NCBI RefSeq assembly: GCF_019097595.1
Contig: NC_080713.1
Span: 13,716,199 to 13,780,198, forward strand
Direction of reading: 5' to 3'
Length of the DNA: 64,000 nucleotides
Origin: Hemibagrus wyckioides
Taxonomy: Eukaryota; Chordata; Actinopteri; Siluriformes; Bagridae
This document shows positions 33,517 to 44,400 of the stretch, one piece after another; within the stretch, counting starts at the first letter, position 1, and each line of letters starts with the position of its first letter. The position numbers were made by a program, and so were the translations under genes. Under the pieces are notes generated by a model, which did no database searches, was not told the DNA's origin, and saw only the letters and a program-made list of their open reading frames with translations.

Positions 33517-34310
33517 ATGACAAGCAAAGGTTAGTAAAAACTTTAATATAAAAGTTGAAATATAAAGTGGTGTATATTTATATATTTGTGTTTTAAATTT
33601 AACCTTGTTTGTGTAAATTTGAAGGCTGTTTAAGTTCTTTATTCGTAAAGGTTTGTATACTTTTTGTTAAAAATGCGCTTTCAAAGTTCTTTTTTATTGT
33701 TTTTCTGATTCTATTCTTAGATTTAGATTATTTGATTGAAACTCCCAACTTTGATTGTGTTTCAGGTCTGAACGTGTGTTTTCTGATGGATTCAATGTGT
33801 CGTGGATTGGATCAATACTTCGTAGGTGCTCACTGCTGGGTACACCCAGGGACAACTTTGGAACATTCTGCACAACAGCATTTGTATCACATGAGAAAAA
33901 TAAATGGTGATACATTAGTCGTCATTCACATTGGAACAAATGATGTGGCCAGTGGAGTTTCAGCAGAAACAATGATTAACTGAATGGCTTTTCTATTAGA
34001 TTGCCTGTGTCACTCTTTTAAGAACAGACTGTATTTTGCTATTTGTTCTGTGTTGCCTCGGTATGTCGACGACCAACAAACAAAACATACTGTGAAATTG
34101 TGTAACGTCTTGTTGGAAAAATGGTGCAGGGAGCAAGATAATGTTGTCTTTTTGCGAACCTGGAGAGCATTTGTATCTAGAGGACGCATTTGTTCAGATT
34201 TCTTCAGTACAGATAGATTGCATTTAAATGTGAAAGGGAAACAATTTGTTTCAATATTTGAAGCACTTTCTTTGGAACTTTTGTCATTTCACTGTACAGC
34301 TTCCATTTGA
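33517..34310 (+). pseudogene. Two-exon SGNH/GDSL hydrolase-like gene of element X
   Basis: Exon 1 33517-33529 (ATG, 13 bases), donor GTTAGT; intron 33530-33765 ending TTGTGTTTCAG; exon 2 33766-34310. Both junctions are phase 1 and join to MTSKGLNVCFLMDSMCRGL. SGNH blocks: DSMCRG (catalytic Ser; the usual GDS Gly is Met), VVIHIGTNDVASG (block III, GTND, about 33925) and DRLHLNVKGKQ (block V, Asp-His, 34218). A TGA at 33981-33983 interrupts the frame, which continues at once as MAFLLDCLCHSF. AATAAA lies at 34316. This family hydrolyses esters; SGNH domains also occur in some LINE ORF1 proteins. About 185 codons. It could be accessory cargo of X. Confidence 0.65.
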
Positions 34311-34429
34311 GAAAAAATAAAGATATACTGCAGAAATAATAAACTATGTATTACGTGAATTTGTTATACATCTTAAGTTTTTAATGACAGAATTATTAAT
34401 TACTTAAATAATTAGTTATGTGGGATATT

Positions 34430-35510
34430 TGTTCAATTGTGAGATTAAGGACATAATAGAAGAAAATTAATGTTCTTATATCTTAATACTTGAAAGGGCT
34501 AATGTTTCAAAATATTTTACATAAAGAATGCAAGTGGTTTTGGAGTGCATTTTCATGACTGTGTGATACTTAAGTGGCTCACAACAAATTTTTCAATTCA
34601 CCAGCCTTGACATAGGCCTGACTCCTGCAGTACCACCATACCCATTCCTTTTTATTTTTCAAAATGGCTAAATGTCGTAGTACATAAATTTTGAAACAGA
34701 ATATTTATACAAATGTTTATTTTCCTGAAATGTGTACACATTTTTCTGGGTGACTCTCTAGCTCTCTCTCTCTCTATATAAAGTAATATAGTAAAATAGT
34801 TTAGACAGAGAGTCATTGTCCCTTTTGACATCACTGGACATTGCTATAATCTGTTTCATTACACCCAAACTGTCACTTTTGTCCATTTGCTGATCACACT
34901 GATATGAGCTCACAACTGTGAGTCTCGGTCATAGCGCCCCAACTGGCAGCAGGAAGTGTGTCACTTTTTGAAATCTCTAATATTTTCTCCCTTACTTTCA
35001 CCTGATTTGGTTGAAAATCAGTCAGAATAATGGGACATGGCTGATGTGAAACTGTGAAGGAATTTGTGATATTTTGAATGATGTTGCTATTGTGAGGACA
35101 TAATAGAAGAAAATTAATGTTCTTATATCTTAACAGTGGAAAATCCTAATGTTTCAAAACATTTTACATAGAAAGAACAACTGGGTAAGTCTGCTTAGTT
35201 TCATGACTTTGTGATGCACAAATGGCTCAAAACAAATTTTTACATTTATCAGTCAACCAAAAAATGTATATACACTTCAAGAAAAGAAAAAGTAGACATT
35301 TTTCTGGGTGACTCTCTCTCTATATATATAAACTGATATAGAAATATAGTTTAGAGGGAGAGTCATTGTCCCTTTTGACATCACTGGACATTGCTATGCA
35401 TGCATGTACCCACTGTGCTCACTGTGTCTGGTGCGCCTGGGCAGCGATGGCACCATGTAGTGATGGCCCATAGTGCGAGGGCCCGTCCTTGCTGCTTGCA
35501 GCTATATATA
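34430..35510 (+). mobile_element. Right arm of giant Helitron-like element X
   Basis: Non-coding arm matching 37080-38960 in derivative Y, for example GGACATAATAGAAGAAAATT, GGCTCACAACAAATTTTT, TTAGAGGGAGAGTCATTGTC and CTTTTGACATCACTGGACAT. It includes an internal partial repeat (about 34440-34840 and 35095-35390). It ends with GGGCCCGTCC and a hairpin GCTGCTTGCAGC (35491-35502), after which left-arm sequence of Y begins. Confidence 0.6.
35491..35502 (+). repeat. Terminal hairpin of X
   Basis: GCTGC-TT-GCAGC, a perfect 5-bp stem just before the right boundary. The corresponding hairpin of Y differs by a compensating pair (38938-38949). Confidence 0.75.
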
Positions 35511-37595
35511 TATATTTTTTTGTCAAACTTTTGGGGCATTTTGGACCCCTTAACATGCCCAAAAACTCTTGAAAATCAGAAGACAGGTTGGAATCTACAG
35601 CCATTAGGATGTCACCGTGGCTCAGCCCTGGGTGTGGCACACACCCATTACAGTGCCCCCTGGAATGTCTTGCTGCATAGCTGATACACACTTGCACTTA
35701 TCCATGTAAAACTTTGTACACACTTAGATCTCATTGAACTGAACAACTTTCACGCTGCATGTCATTAAGTCTAATCCACAGGAAGTGAGTTATTTTGAGT
35801 TGTTTGCGAAACACACCCAGTGGAATTTGAAATACTCCTCCTAGGGAATTAATACAACCGCCACCAAACCCAGGCTAAAATGATCTCAAGACATTGATAA
35901 TGCAAAAGTGATGAGGGATTTTTGATATCTCAGATGGTTCAGCTGTGAGAAGCCCTTAAACTTATAGCGAATAAAACAAAACAGGAAGTGGCTAATAACT
36001 TCTGTGTACATTAAGTGATCTACATGAAACCTTAGGACTATGTTAAGCATAGAAAGCTGATCACAGAGATATGAAAACTGTGAGTCTCGGTCATAGCGCC
36101 ACCAACTGGCAGCAGGAAGTGTGTCACTTTTTGAAATCTCTAATATTTTCTCCCTTATGTTCACCTGATTTGGTTCAAAATCAGTCAGAATAATGTCAAG
36201 ACATGGGTGATGTGAAACTGTGAAGGAATTTTTGATACCTTGAATCGTGTTACTATGGCAATGATTTACATGAGAACATAATAGAAGAAAATTAATCTTC
36301 TCATATCTTACAAGTGGAAAGGCCTAATGTTCCAAAATATTTCACATATAGAGTGCAAATTTTTATGAGAAAGGCCAGTGTGGCTGGTCCCCGGGCATGG
36401 CACAGGGCTGTCACAGCACCCCCTGGAACTTTGTCAGAAATATAGCTGCACAGCTCATATTCACTTGGACGTATATGCATGAGAGCCGGTAAACATTTAG
36501 ATCTCATTGAGCTAAATGACGTTCATCCACCTGTCATGGGATCTGCTTAACCGGAAGTCAGTTATTTTGGGATGTTTGAAAAATGCACCCATTAGAATTT
36601 CATATACTCCTCCTAGGGGATTTATATGATTTTGATCAAACAGGGTCCAGTATGATCTGAAGACATTGACGATCTTAAATTGTGAAGGGATTCTTGATAT
36701 CTCAAATGGTTCAGCTGTGAGGAGCCCTTAAACTTATTGTGACTAAAAGGAAACAGGAAGTGGCTAATAACCTCTGTGTACATTGCGTGATCCACATGAA
36801 ACCTTAGGATTATGTTAAGCATTGAAAGCTTCGGTGTATATTGACTGATGTATATCGAACCTCAACTTTATGTTAAGAGAAGAAAGCTGATCACAGGGAC
36901 ATGACTACTGTGAGTCTCAGTCATAGCACCACCAACTGGAAGTGTGTCACTTTTAGAAATCTAATGTTTTGTCCATTACTTTCACCTGATTTGGTTCAAA
37001 ATCAGTCAGAATAATGTCAAGACATGGCTGATGTGAAACTGTGAAGGAAGAAAAATGTGATATTGTGAATGATGTTGCTATAGTGAGGACATAATAGAAA
37101 AAAAAATTATGTTCTTATATCTTAAAAGTGGAAAGTCCAAATGTTTCAAAACATTCCACATATAAAGAAGAACTGGTTGTGAGTACGTTTGCTTAGTTTC
37201 ATGATTTTGTGATGCTCTAATGGCTCACAACAAATTTTTACATTCATCAGTCCATTGACTAGACATGGCTTTGACCTGACTCCTGCAGTACTAGACTATG
37301 TCCACTAGAGGCTATTTCCCCTTTATTTTTATTTTTTTAAATATGGCTTCATTTTCACAATTTATATATACAGAGTCAACCAAAAATATATATACACTTT
37401 AGGAAAAGAAAAATAGTATGATGTAAATTATATTAGTATAACATTAATAATAATATCATAATATCATAATATCATAATATCATCATATATATAAATCTAT
37501 AAGGTATAGCAATAAATTTAGTAATAAAATATTTATACAAATTTTTCTTTTCCTGAAATGTGTATACATTTTTTCTGGGTGACCCTATATATACA

Positions 37596-38837
37596 CAGTA
37601 TCTCACATAAGTGAGTACACCCCTCACATTTTTGTAAATATTTTATTATATCTTTTCATGTGACAACACTGAAGAAATGACACTCTGCTACAATGTAAAG
37701 TAGTGAGTGTACAGCCTGTATAACAGTGTAAATTTGCTGTCCCCTCAAAATAACTCAACACACAGCCATTAATGTCTAAACTGTTGGCAACAAAAGTGAG
37801 TGGAAGTGTCCAAATTGGGCCCAAAGTGTCAATATTTTGTGTGGCCAGCATTATTTTCCAGCACTGCCTTAACCCTCTTGGGCATGGAGTTCACCAGAGC
37901 TTCACAGGTTGCCACTGGAGTCGTCTTCCACTCCTCCATGATGACATCACAGAGCTGGTGGATGTTAGAGACCTTGCACTCCCCCACCTTCCATTTGAGG
38001 ATGCCCCACAGATGCTCAATAGGGTTTAGGTCTGGAGACATGCTTGGCCAGTCCATCACCTTTACCGTCAGCTTCTTTCACAAGGCAGTGGTTGTCTTGG
38101 AGGTGTGTTTGGGGTCGTTATCATGTTGAAATACTGCCCTCCGCCCCAGTCTCCAAAGGGAGGGGATCATGCTCTGCTTCAGTATGCCACAGTACATGTT
38201 GGCATTCATGGTTCCCTCAATGAACTGTAGCTCCCCAGTTCCGGCAGCACTCATGCAAGCCCAGACCATGACACTCCCACCACCATGCTTGACTGTAGGC
38301 AAGACACACTTGTCTTTGTACTCCTCACCTGGTTGCCGCCACACACGCTTGATGCCATCTGAACCAAATAAGTTTATCTTGGTCTCATAGGACCACAGGA
38401 CATGGTTCCAGTAATCCATGTCCTTAGTCTGCTTGTCTTCAGCAAACTGTATGTGGGCTTTCTTGTGCATCATCTTTAGTAGAGGCCTCCTTCTGGGATG
38501 ACAGCCATGCAGACCAATTTGATGCAGTGTGCGGCGTATGGTCTGAGCACTGACAGGCTGACCCCCTACCCCTACAACCTCTGCAGTAATGCTGGCAGCA
38601 CTCATACGTCTATTTCCCAAGGACAACCTCCGGATATGACGCTGAGCACGTGCACTCAACTTCTTTGGTCAACCATGGCAAGACCTGTTCTGAGTGGAAC
38701 CTGTCCTGTAAAACCACTGTACGGTCTTCCCCACTGTGCTGCAGCTCGGTTTCAGGGTCTTCAGTCTTGTCACCTGAAAAGATATAATAAAATATTTACA
38801 AAAATGTGAGGGGTGTACTCACTTTTGTGAGATACTG
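37596..38837 (-). mobile_element. Tc1-like transposon in Y
   Basis: The inverted ends read CAGTATCTCACATAAGTGAG (37596) and, at 38837, its reverse complement with few changes. The right flank is TA; the left is CA, a probable mutation of TA. About 1.24 kb. The left terminal region has a small internal deletion near 37800, where a second GTGAG repeat unit is shortened. Inserted in the right arm of Y, which continues at 38838. Confidence 0.9.
37829..38690 (-). pseudogene. Tc1-like transposase with lost first catalytic Asp
   Basis: Minus-strand protein: LSLGNRRMSAASITAEV (helix-turn-helix region), QTIRRTLHQIGLHG, then HVLWSYETKINLFGSDG at about 38390. Here the first catalytic Asp of DD34E is Tyr (TAT, plus strand 38387-38389). 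The second Asp is kept in FQHDNDPKHTSK (38110). Glu is kept in SPDLNPIEHLWG (38020), reached after a stop/frameshift near 38078. The N-terminus is disrupted near 38660. A cut-and-paste enzyme, here inactive. Confidence 0.9.
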
Positions 38838-39414
38838 TATATATAAACTGATATAGAAATATAGTTTAGAGGGAGAGTCATTGTCCCTTTTGACATCACT
38901 GGACATGATCTGTTTCATTACACCCAAACTGTCACTTGTTGCTTGCAACTATATTTGTTTATCTTATATCTTATTGTGATATACTTCGTTTTGTCCTAGA
39001 AATTCTTTCTGTACTGTTTTGAACATGTGTCGAACACAGACACTCACTGACAGTTTCTTCTTCTGTAATTTAAATAACATTTTCTTAATAAACTCGCCAG
39101 TGAATACGTCAACCACCAAGTCTGCTTCTGCTGACGTTGTTTGTTTACCTATACATAACACTGAATATTACACCTTTCTTCTGTATAAATACTCCCTGTT
39201 ATCTCAGTAAATTTCTAAGAGCTTTGATATTCAATCACTGTCTCTGCATGGTTCTTTGCCAAAAAGCTTCCCTGATATCAGTAGAGGTAGCTGCAGCAGC
39301 GAGACTCAGGCTTCTTCTCCAAGTGAACCCAAGATTTCAAACACCTTCCTAGTGCATGTGGTCTTTTGGGATGTACACAGTATTAAACAGGTGTTATTAA
39401 TGTTATGGATGATC

Positions 39415-39440
<26 letters not shown>
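39415..39440. repeat. (AG)n microsatellite
   Basis: Thirteen uninterrupted AG units. Confidence 0.95.
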
Positions 39441-39445
<5 letters not shown>

Positions 39446-40827
39446 AATTCAGTTTCACATGCATGCTCAATAATTAGGGTAACTTGACAATGAATATGTG
39501 GGTTCTGAACTGTAGTTCACAGTAGCCTGTTCTGTAGGTGACAAAGCAGTCTGTGAATGGGGTATTTGGCAGCCGTGTTCATAGACTATAATGCCTCTTG
39601 GGAGTGCTAATGTGATGCAGATTCCTGGGTTGATGTAACAAAAAAGACTTATTATAGCATTATTTGAGGACCATATACAGAACACCAGCTCAAATGGAAA
39701 CAGCAGTATTAGTAAGTGTGCATCACTCTCAGTACTTTTGTGCTTTTTGTACTTTTGCATCTGTTAAGAAGCATCATTCTTGTTATGAAACCTTGCTCTT
39801 TATAAGCCCATCAGCATGTTTAGAATTGTTTAATTAAGCTTTGTTAAAATAAATGTCATTCAATACTTTCTCCGGCTGCAGTGTGGAAGAAAAAGCGTTA
39901 ATTCAGCACGCTAGATAGCGCCACCAGTGCCTTTACAGTGCTGAAGAAAAGGCGCAATTTCAGCACCACGGATAGCGCTGCTCTTCCTGGCTGCAAGTGG
40001 ATAGCCACAGTGGCGACCAATCAAGAGCACCACTATTTCCACTCACCATGATATGATTTTTAATTTAACTGAGCAAAAATATTTAATTGCACTGTAAACT
40101 ATACCAAACTAATTGCTTCAACTTACTTTGTTAAGTTTCTTGTTAAAAGTTGTCCTCAATACATAATCTATGTTGCTAGTTGATGTCAGGCCAACTACTT
40201 TGTGCATGGGCACTCTGACTTCATAGGTGAACAGGGACTACAATTGTACAGGGGTTTTCATAATCCATGCTTCTGATTGTGTTTGTTTTCATCATTTTCA
40301 TATCCTGCAAGTGATTTCTAGTATTTTGGTTAAATAGTGTCTAGAAATTCTGATTTTGCCGTAATTTTCTTTTTTTAATAAGTCTTGCTTTAGATATTCT
40401 AATGTCACCCAACATGTAGCCTAAGTAAGTTAGCTAATGTTAGGTTACAAACCTTAGTGCTGATCCTCAAACATAATTGTTACATTTTGGTATCGAAAAT
40501 TTTCTTGTACTAACATACCAGTGAGTGGTGATTCTGGCGACAATGCAGTACACAATGCAGTGTTATGGATATTAGGTTAGTAATATACACGCCACTGTTA
40601 GCTCACATTAGCAACTAACATTATGGTGAGGGAGCCACTACACCTCAGGGTCTGGAGTTTTCTCTCTGTCATGTTAACTGAGTTGCCAAGTGTTTTTTTC
40701 ATTTTTATAAAATTAATCATATTTCCTACATTGAAAATATTTTGAGTTTGCATGTTTCCCCAGAAATGTGGCTCCTGGTTAACATATAACATTTAGGAAA
40801 GGTTTAGGGGCTGGGGTGGGGGTTTGG

Positions 40828-40865
<38 letters not shown>

Positions 40866-40869
40866 GAAA
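40828..40869. repeat. (GA)n microsatellite
   Basis: Near-perfect GA run with one GGG interruption. Confidence 0.95.
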
Positions 40870-41334
40870 GTCTGTATCATGTCTCCATGAAGCAGGCTGC
40901 GCAATCCCACTGCAGTTCAGTTTATTATCTCTACCCTGGCTCTCCCCCTGTACCAGGGGTGCTTTTTTGGATTAACACATCATCTTTCTCAGGTCTGTCT
41001 CTCACATCACTGACTGCCTTAATTCCATTATTATATGTTCATATTATCATAGATAAAACTCTGAAGAAGCAGTGCTGTACATCTAGAAGCAATAACATTA
41101 CCTCTGTGGACAACAGAGGCTTCAGGATGACAGCCCCTAGTGCATGAAGTATAAGTTGTGTTTTATAGAATAACCAGTATTCAAAAGACAACGGAAGGCA
41201 AGTATTCTTATTTAAACAGAATAACATTCTATGTTATAGATTTGTTTTCTGCTCTGGTTTTGTTAGAAGTTCTAATAGAATACTGAAGTAGCCTGCTCAA
41301 AGTTCACATTATTTTTGCTCAGAAAGGTTCAATG

Positions 41335-41642
41335 TGTCAAGGATCTGCAGGACTCTGTGACGTCATCACGCACCAATCACCTGAGTGCCACCGGTGCACC
41401 TGCTGACAATTGCCCATAGACTATTTAAAGGCCATACTCGTCAGAGACGGTGGCAAGTATTAAAGACTGTTTTGAGTTTTGCGTGTTTGTGATTATGCTC
41501 TGTGACTAGCTCTCTTTAGTTTCTCCTGCAGTTACAGTTTATTACAGTTTATTGTTCTGAATGTTTCTCAGTTTGTCTATTCACCTGCTTAGTGTGAAAT
41601 AAAGCACACTATCTCCTGACTCTTCCCTCGCAACCTCTGACA
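41335..41642 (+). repeat. 5' LTR of Ty3/gypsy element B
   Basis: Begins TGTCAAGGATCTGCAGG and ends CAACCTCTGACA. It holds CTATTTAAAGG (TATA-like, about 41421) and AATAAAGC (about 41597). The left flank is CAATG (41330-41334), repeated after the 3' LTR. Compared with the 3' LTR it lacks about 22 bases after AATAAAGCAC. Confidence 0.9.
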
Positions 41643-41690
41643 GAATACTCGCCCTAAAAAGAAAATAGGAGATTCGCTGTTACCTGCGAG

Positions 41691-42530
41691 ATGTCAACCC
41701 CACGCGCCGACGCACCTGCCCCACCGGATCCACAACAGTCCCCAGCCAGTCCACCTCCAGCACCCGATCCTATCACTGAGCTGGCTGCCTCGCTACAGGA
41801 AACTATCCTGTCTGCTGCGACTCCACCAGCATGTCCCGTGGCCAAACCCACTGTCTACTCGGGTGAGGTATCGGAATGCGCCGGATTCCTGATGCAATGT
41901 AATTTGTATTTCAATGTCGTACCTCAGCAGTTCCCCACCAACCGCGCGAAGATAGCCTTCATAATCTCACTACTGTCTGACGAGGCTTGATGCTGGGCGG
42001 AGGCATTGCGGACGTCCGAGAGTCCATTGTTCACTTCCCTGGCAACCTTCCTGGAGGGCTTCAAGGCAGTGTTTGGTGTGAGCACTTCCGCCCTTTCCAT
42101 CCACGATGATCTGTTCGCCCTGCGTCAAGGTAGAGGCACCATCCACGGATACACGCTGCGCTTCCGTACTCTCGCGGCCTCTAGCAGATGGAATGAGGCG
42201 GCTTTACTCACAGTTTACCGGCAAGGCTTACGGCCCGAGATCCGCAGACAGATGGCTATCTATGACGACTCTGCCAGCCTGGAAGCCTTCTTGCTGAATG
42301 CGCAGAGTGTGTCACAACACCTCACCGTGGTCACCGTAGAGGGGAACTATAAATCCGATACCTCACTCCAGGAGGGGATCGCAGCACCCGAGCCCATGCA
42401 GACAGATGTATTCCACCTGTCAAACATCAGCGCCGGCTTCAGCAGGGACTCTGCCTGTACTGTGGAAAGCCAGGTCATTCTGTTCCCACCTGTCCAGTCC
42501 GGCCCCAAAACCCAGCGGTGAGTACGTTCC
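41691..42530 (+). pseudogene. Ty3/gypsy element B gag
   Basis: Starts MSTPRADAPAPPDPQQ at 41691, with a proline-rich N-terminus. The retrotransposon Gag core follows: FLMQCNLYFNVVPQQFPTNR (41885), IAFIISLLSDEA, a TGA at 41988-41990, then WAEALRTSESPLFTSLATFL and FALRQGRGTIHGYTLRFRTL (42113). A zinc knuckle CLYCGKPGHSVPTC (CX2CX4HX4C) lies at about 42453-42494 in a shifted frame. Gag coats the element RNA in virus-like particles. Two interruptions make it non-functional. Confidence 0.88.
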
Positions 42531-42830
42531 ATTTGAATACTGTAATGTTTAATTCTTGTTATCATGAGGCTGCACTGATCATCGGCTCTCGTTCTTATAC
42601 AGTTCAAGTGCTCTTCGACTCCAGTGCATCAGGAAAATTCATTTCCTCCAGAGTTCTATCAGCCTGCCACATACCCTGACAGTCGAGCCCAAGGCGTTAT
42701 CAGATCACCACTATACAGGGAAAGCCACTGGGCCACGGACTGGTGAAGTGGATCACCCCTGAGCTCTCCCTCCGTATCGGGGTGTTCCACAAGGAGACCT
42801 TGTCGTTCCTGGTACTGGAGGATTCACGTG
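42531..42830 (+). pseudogene. Ty3/gypsy element B aspartic protease, altered active site
   Basis: VQVLFDSSASGKFIS (about 42603-42645) matches the retropepsin active-site block, but the triad is Asp-Ser-Ser rather than Asp-Ser/Thr-Gly (AGT at 42624-42626). Downstream VDIVLGHPWLALHQPNIQW (about 42830) is the conserved C-terminal block leading to RT. The frame shifts near 42740. Confidence 0.8.
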
Positions 42831-44400
42831 TGGATATTGTTCTGGGACATCCCTGGTTGGCTCTTCATCAACCCAACATCCAGTGGAGTGAAGGGAGTAT
42901 CGTCCAGTGGAGCAACTACTGTCTTTGGATCTGTCTACGCGCACTTCCAGTCGTTGCTCCCGTACAACTGGCACTGGGGTCTACAACCATAGAGAGCCCC
43001 CAAAACTCCACCTCAGTGGACCTCCCAAATAAATACCAAAACTTCTGTGATGTGTTCTGTAAAACCGCCGCCACCAAACTTCTTCCACACCAACCATGGG
43101 ATTGTGCAATAGATCTACTTCCCGATGCCAAGATACCAAAAGGGCGCATCTATCCTCTGTCTGTCCCGGAACACAAGGCAATGGAGGAGTACATTCAGGA
43201 AGCGTTACAACAGATTTATATGCCCCTCCACTTCTCCAGCGGTGTCCAGCTTTTTCTTTGTGGCGAAGAAAGATGGGGGGCTGCGACCCTGTATTGATTA
43301 TCGAAACTTAAATGCCCAAACGCTAAAATTCACTTACTCCCTGCCTTTGGTCCCCACGGCACTTGAAGAACTTCGGGGGCTCAGATTTTCACCAAACTTG
43401 ATCTACAGAGTGCGTACAACTTAATCCGAATCCGCTGAGGTGATGAGTGGAAGACAGCCTTCATTACTCCTGCCGGACATTACGAATATCTAGTCATGCC
43501 CTACGGTCTCGCCAATGCGCCCTCCATCTTTCAGAGTTTCATGAATGAGATTCTTCGAGACATGCTACATTGGTTCGTGATGGTGTACATTGATGATATT
43601 CTGATCTATTCTCCCAACTGAACCGAGCATGTCTGCCATGTCCGGCAGGTGCTCGCTCGTCTTCACCACCATCATCTTTATCTGAAATTGGAGAAGTGTG
43701 AATTCCATCAGCCAGTGATTCACTTCTTAGGTTACATCATCTCTGCCAAAGGGATTCGGATGGATCAAGCGAAAGTAAATCAGTGCAGGACTGGCCGCAA
43801 CTGCAGACGATCAAAGAACTACAATGCTTCCTGGGGTTCGCGAATTTTTACCGTCGTTTCGTGGCAGCTTACAGCCATTACACTGCGCCTCTTACTTCCC
43901 TACTACGAAACCAACCCAAGAAACTTAGCTGGACCGCCGTTGCGAGTGAGGCCTTTCAGAATCTAAAAACCACCTTCTGCTCCGCACCCACCCTGCTAAA
44001 TCCTGATCCAAGCCATCCTTTTATAGTAGAGGTGGATGCCTCTGCCATGGGTGTCGGAGCAGTATTATCTCAGCATGGAGGTGAGCCTCCTGTACTCCGT
44101 CCATGCGCTTTCTTTTCTAAGAAACTGTCCCTGGCGGAGCAAAACTACGACATTTGTAATCGTGAATTACTGGCTATCAAGTTAGCCCTAGAGGAATGGC
44201 GTCACTGGTTAGAGGGAGCTAAACACCCTTTCGAGGTCATCACCGATCACCGAAATCTCCAATATCTCCGGGATGCTAAGCCTTTAAATCCTCGCCAGGT
44301 GCGTTGGGCTCTGTTCTTCACACGCTTCCAATTCATGGTCACTTATCGTTTGGGGCATAAAAATACCAAAGCTGATGCCCTGTTATGTGTTCATGCTCCG
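42831..44400 (+). pseudogene. Ty3/gypsy element B reverse transcriptase and RNase H
   Basis: RT run-up [16 protein letters not shown] (43079) and [20 protein letters not shown] core [20 protein letters not shown] (43254; frameshift just before), [18 protein letters not shown] (about 43500) and [16 protein letters not shown] with YIDD at 43586-43597, followed by TGA at 43619. After a frameshift near 43780: [20 protein letters not shown] and RNase [21 protein letters not shown] (44020, catalytic Asp kept), [19 protein letters not shown] and NTKADAL (44363). The RNase H part (43783-44652) is the longest uninterrupted frame. Breaks at about 43250, 43410, 43440 and 43780. Confidence 0.9.

Larger units (their letters stand above)
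35511..38965 (+). mobile_element. Non-autonomous derivative Y, head-to-tail with X
   Basis: 35520-37150 follows the left arm of X block for block (CATTTTGGACCCCTTAACAT at 35535, both internal units, the ACCACCAACTGG and AGCAGGAAGTGTGTC blocks). 37080-38960 follows the right arm and ends in a hairpin GTTGCTTGCAAC at 38938-38949. None of the X genes are present. After removing the Tc1-like insert, Y is about 2.2 kb. It lacks the hairpin leader that X has at 14120-14169. Best explained as an internally deleted relative of X. Confidence 0.6.
38966..41329. other. Interval without recognised genes
   Basis: Low-copy-looking sequence between Y and Ty3/gypsy B. It contains two GA microsatellites. A pair of related blocks with GATAGCGCC/GATAGCGCT and AAGAAAAAGCG/AAGAAAAGGCG occurs at about 39884-39980. 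No coding family was seen. Confidence 0.5.

Noticed and set aside
33609..33765. N-terminal extension of the SGNH frame upstream of 33766
   Set aside because: It is hydrophobic, AT-rich intron-like sequence ending in a strong TTTCAG acceptor; the spliced start at 33517 fits better.
14260..37150. X arms as LTRs of a giant retroelement, because they are direct repeats
   Set aside because: No TG...CA ends, primer site or polypurine tract; the content is Helitron-type. The second arm set forms a separate derivative with its own terminal hairpin.
37772..38129. Plus-strand frames at 37.8-38.1 kb
   Set aside because: Antisense of the Tc1-like transposase.
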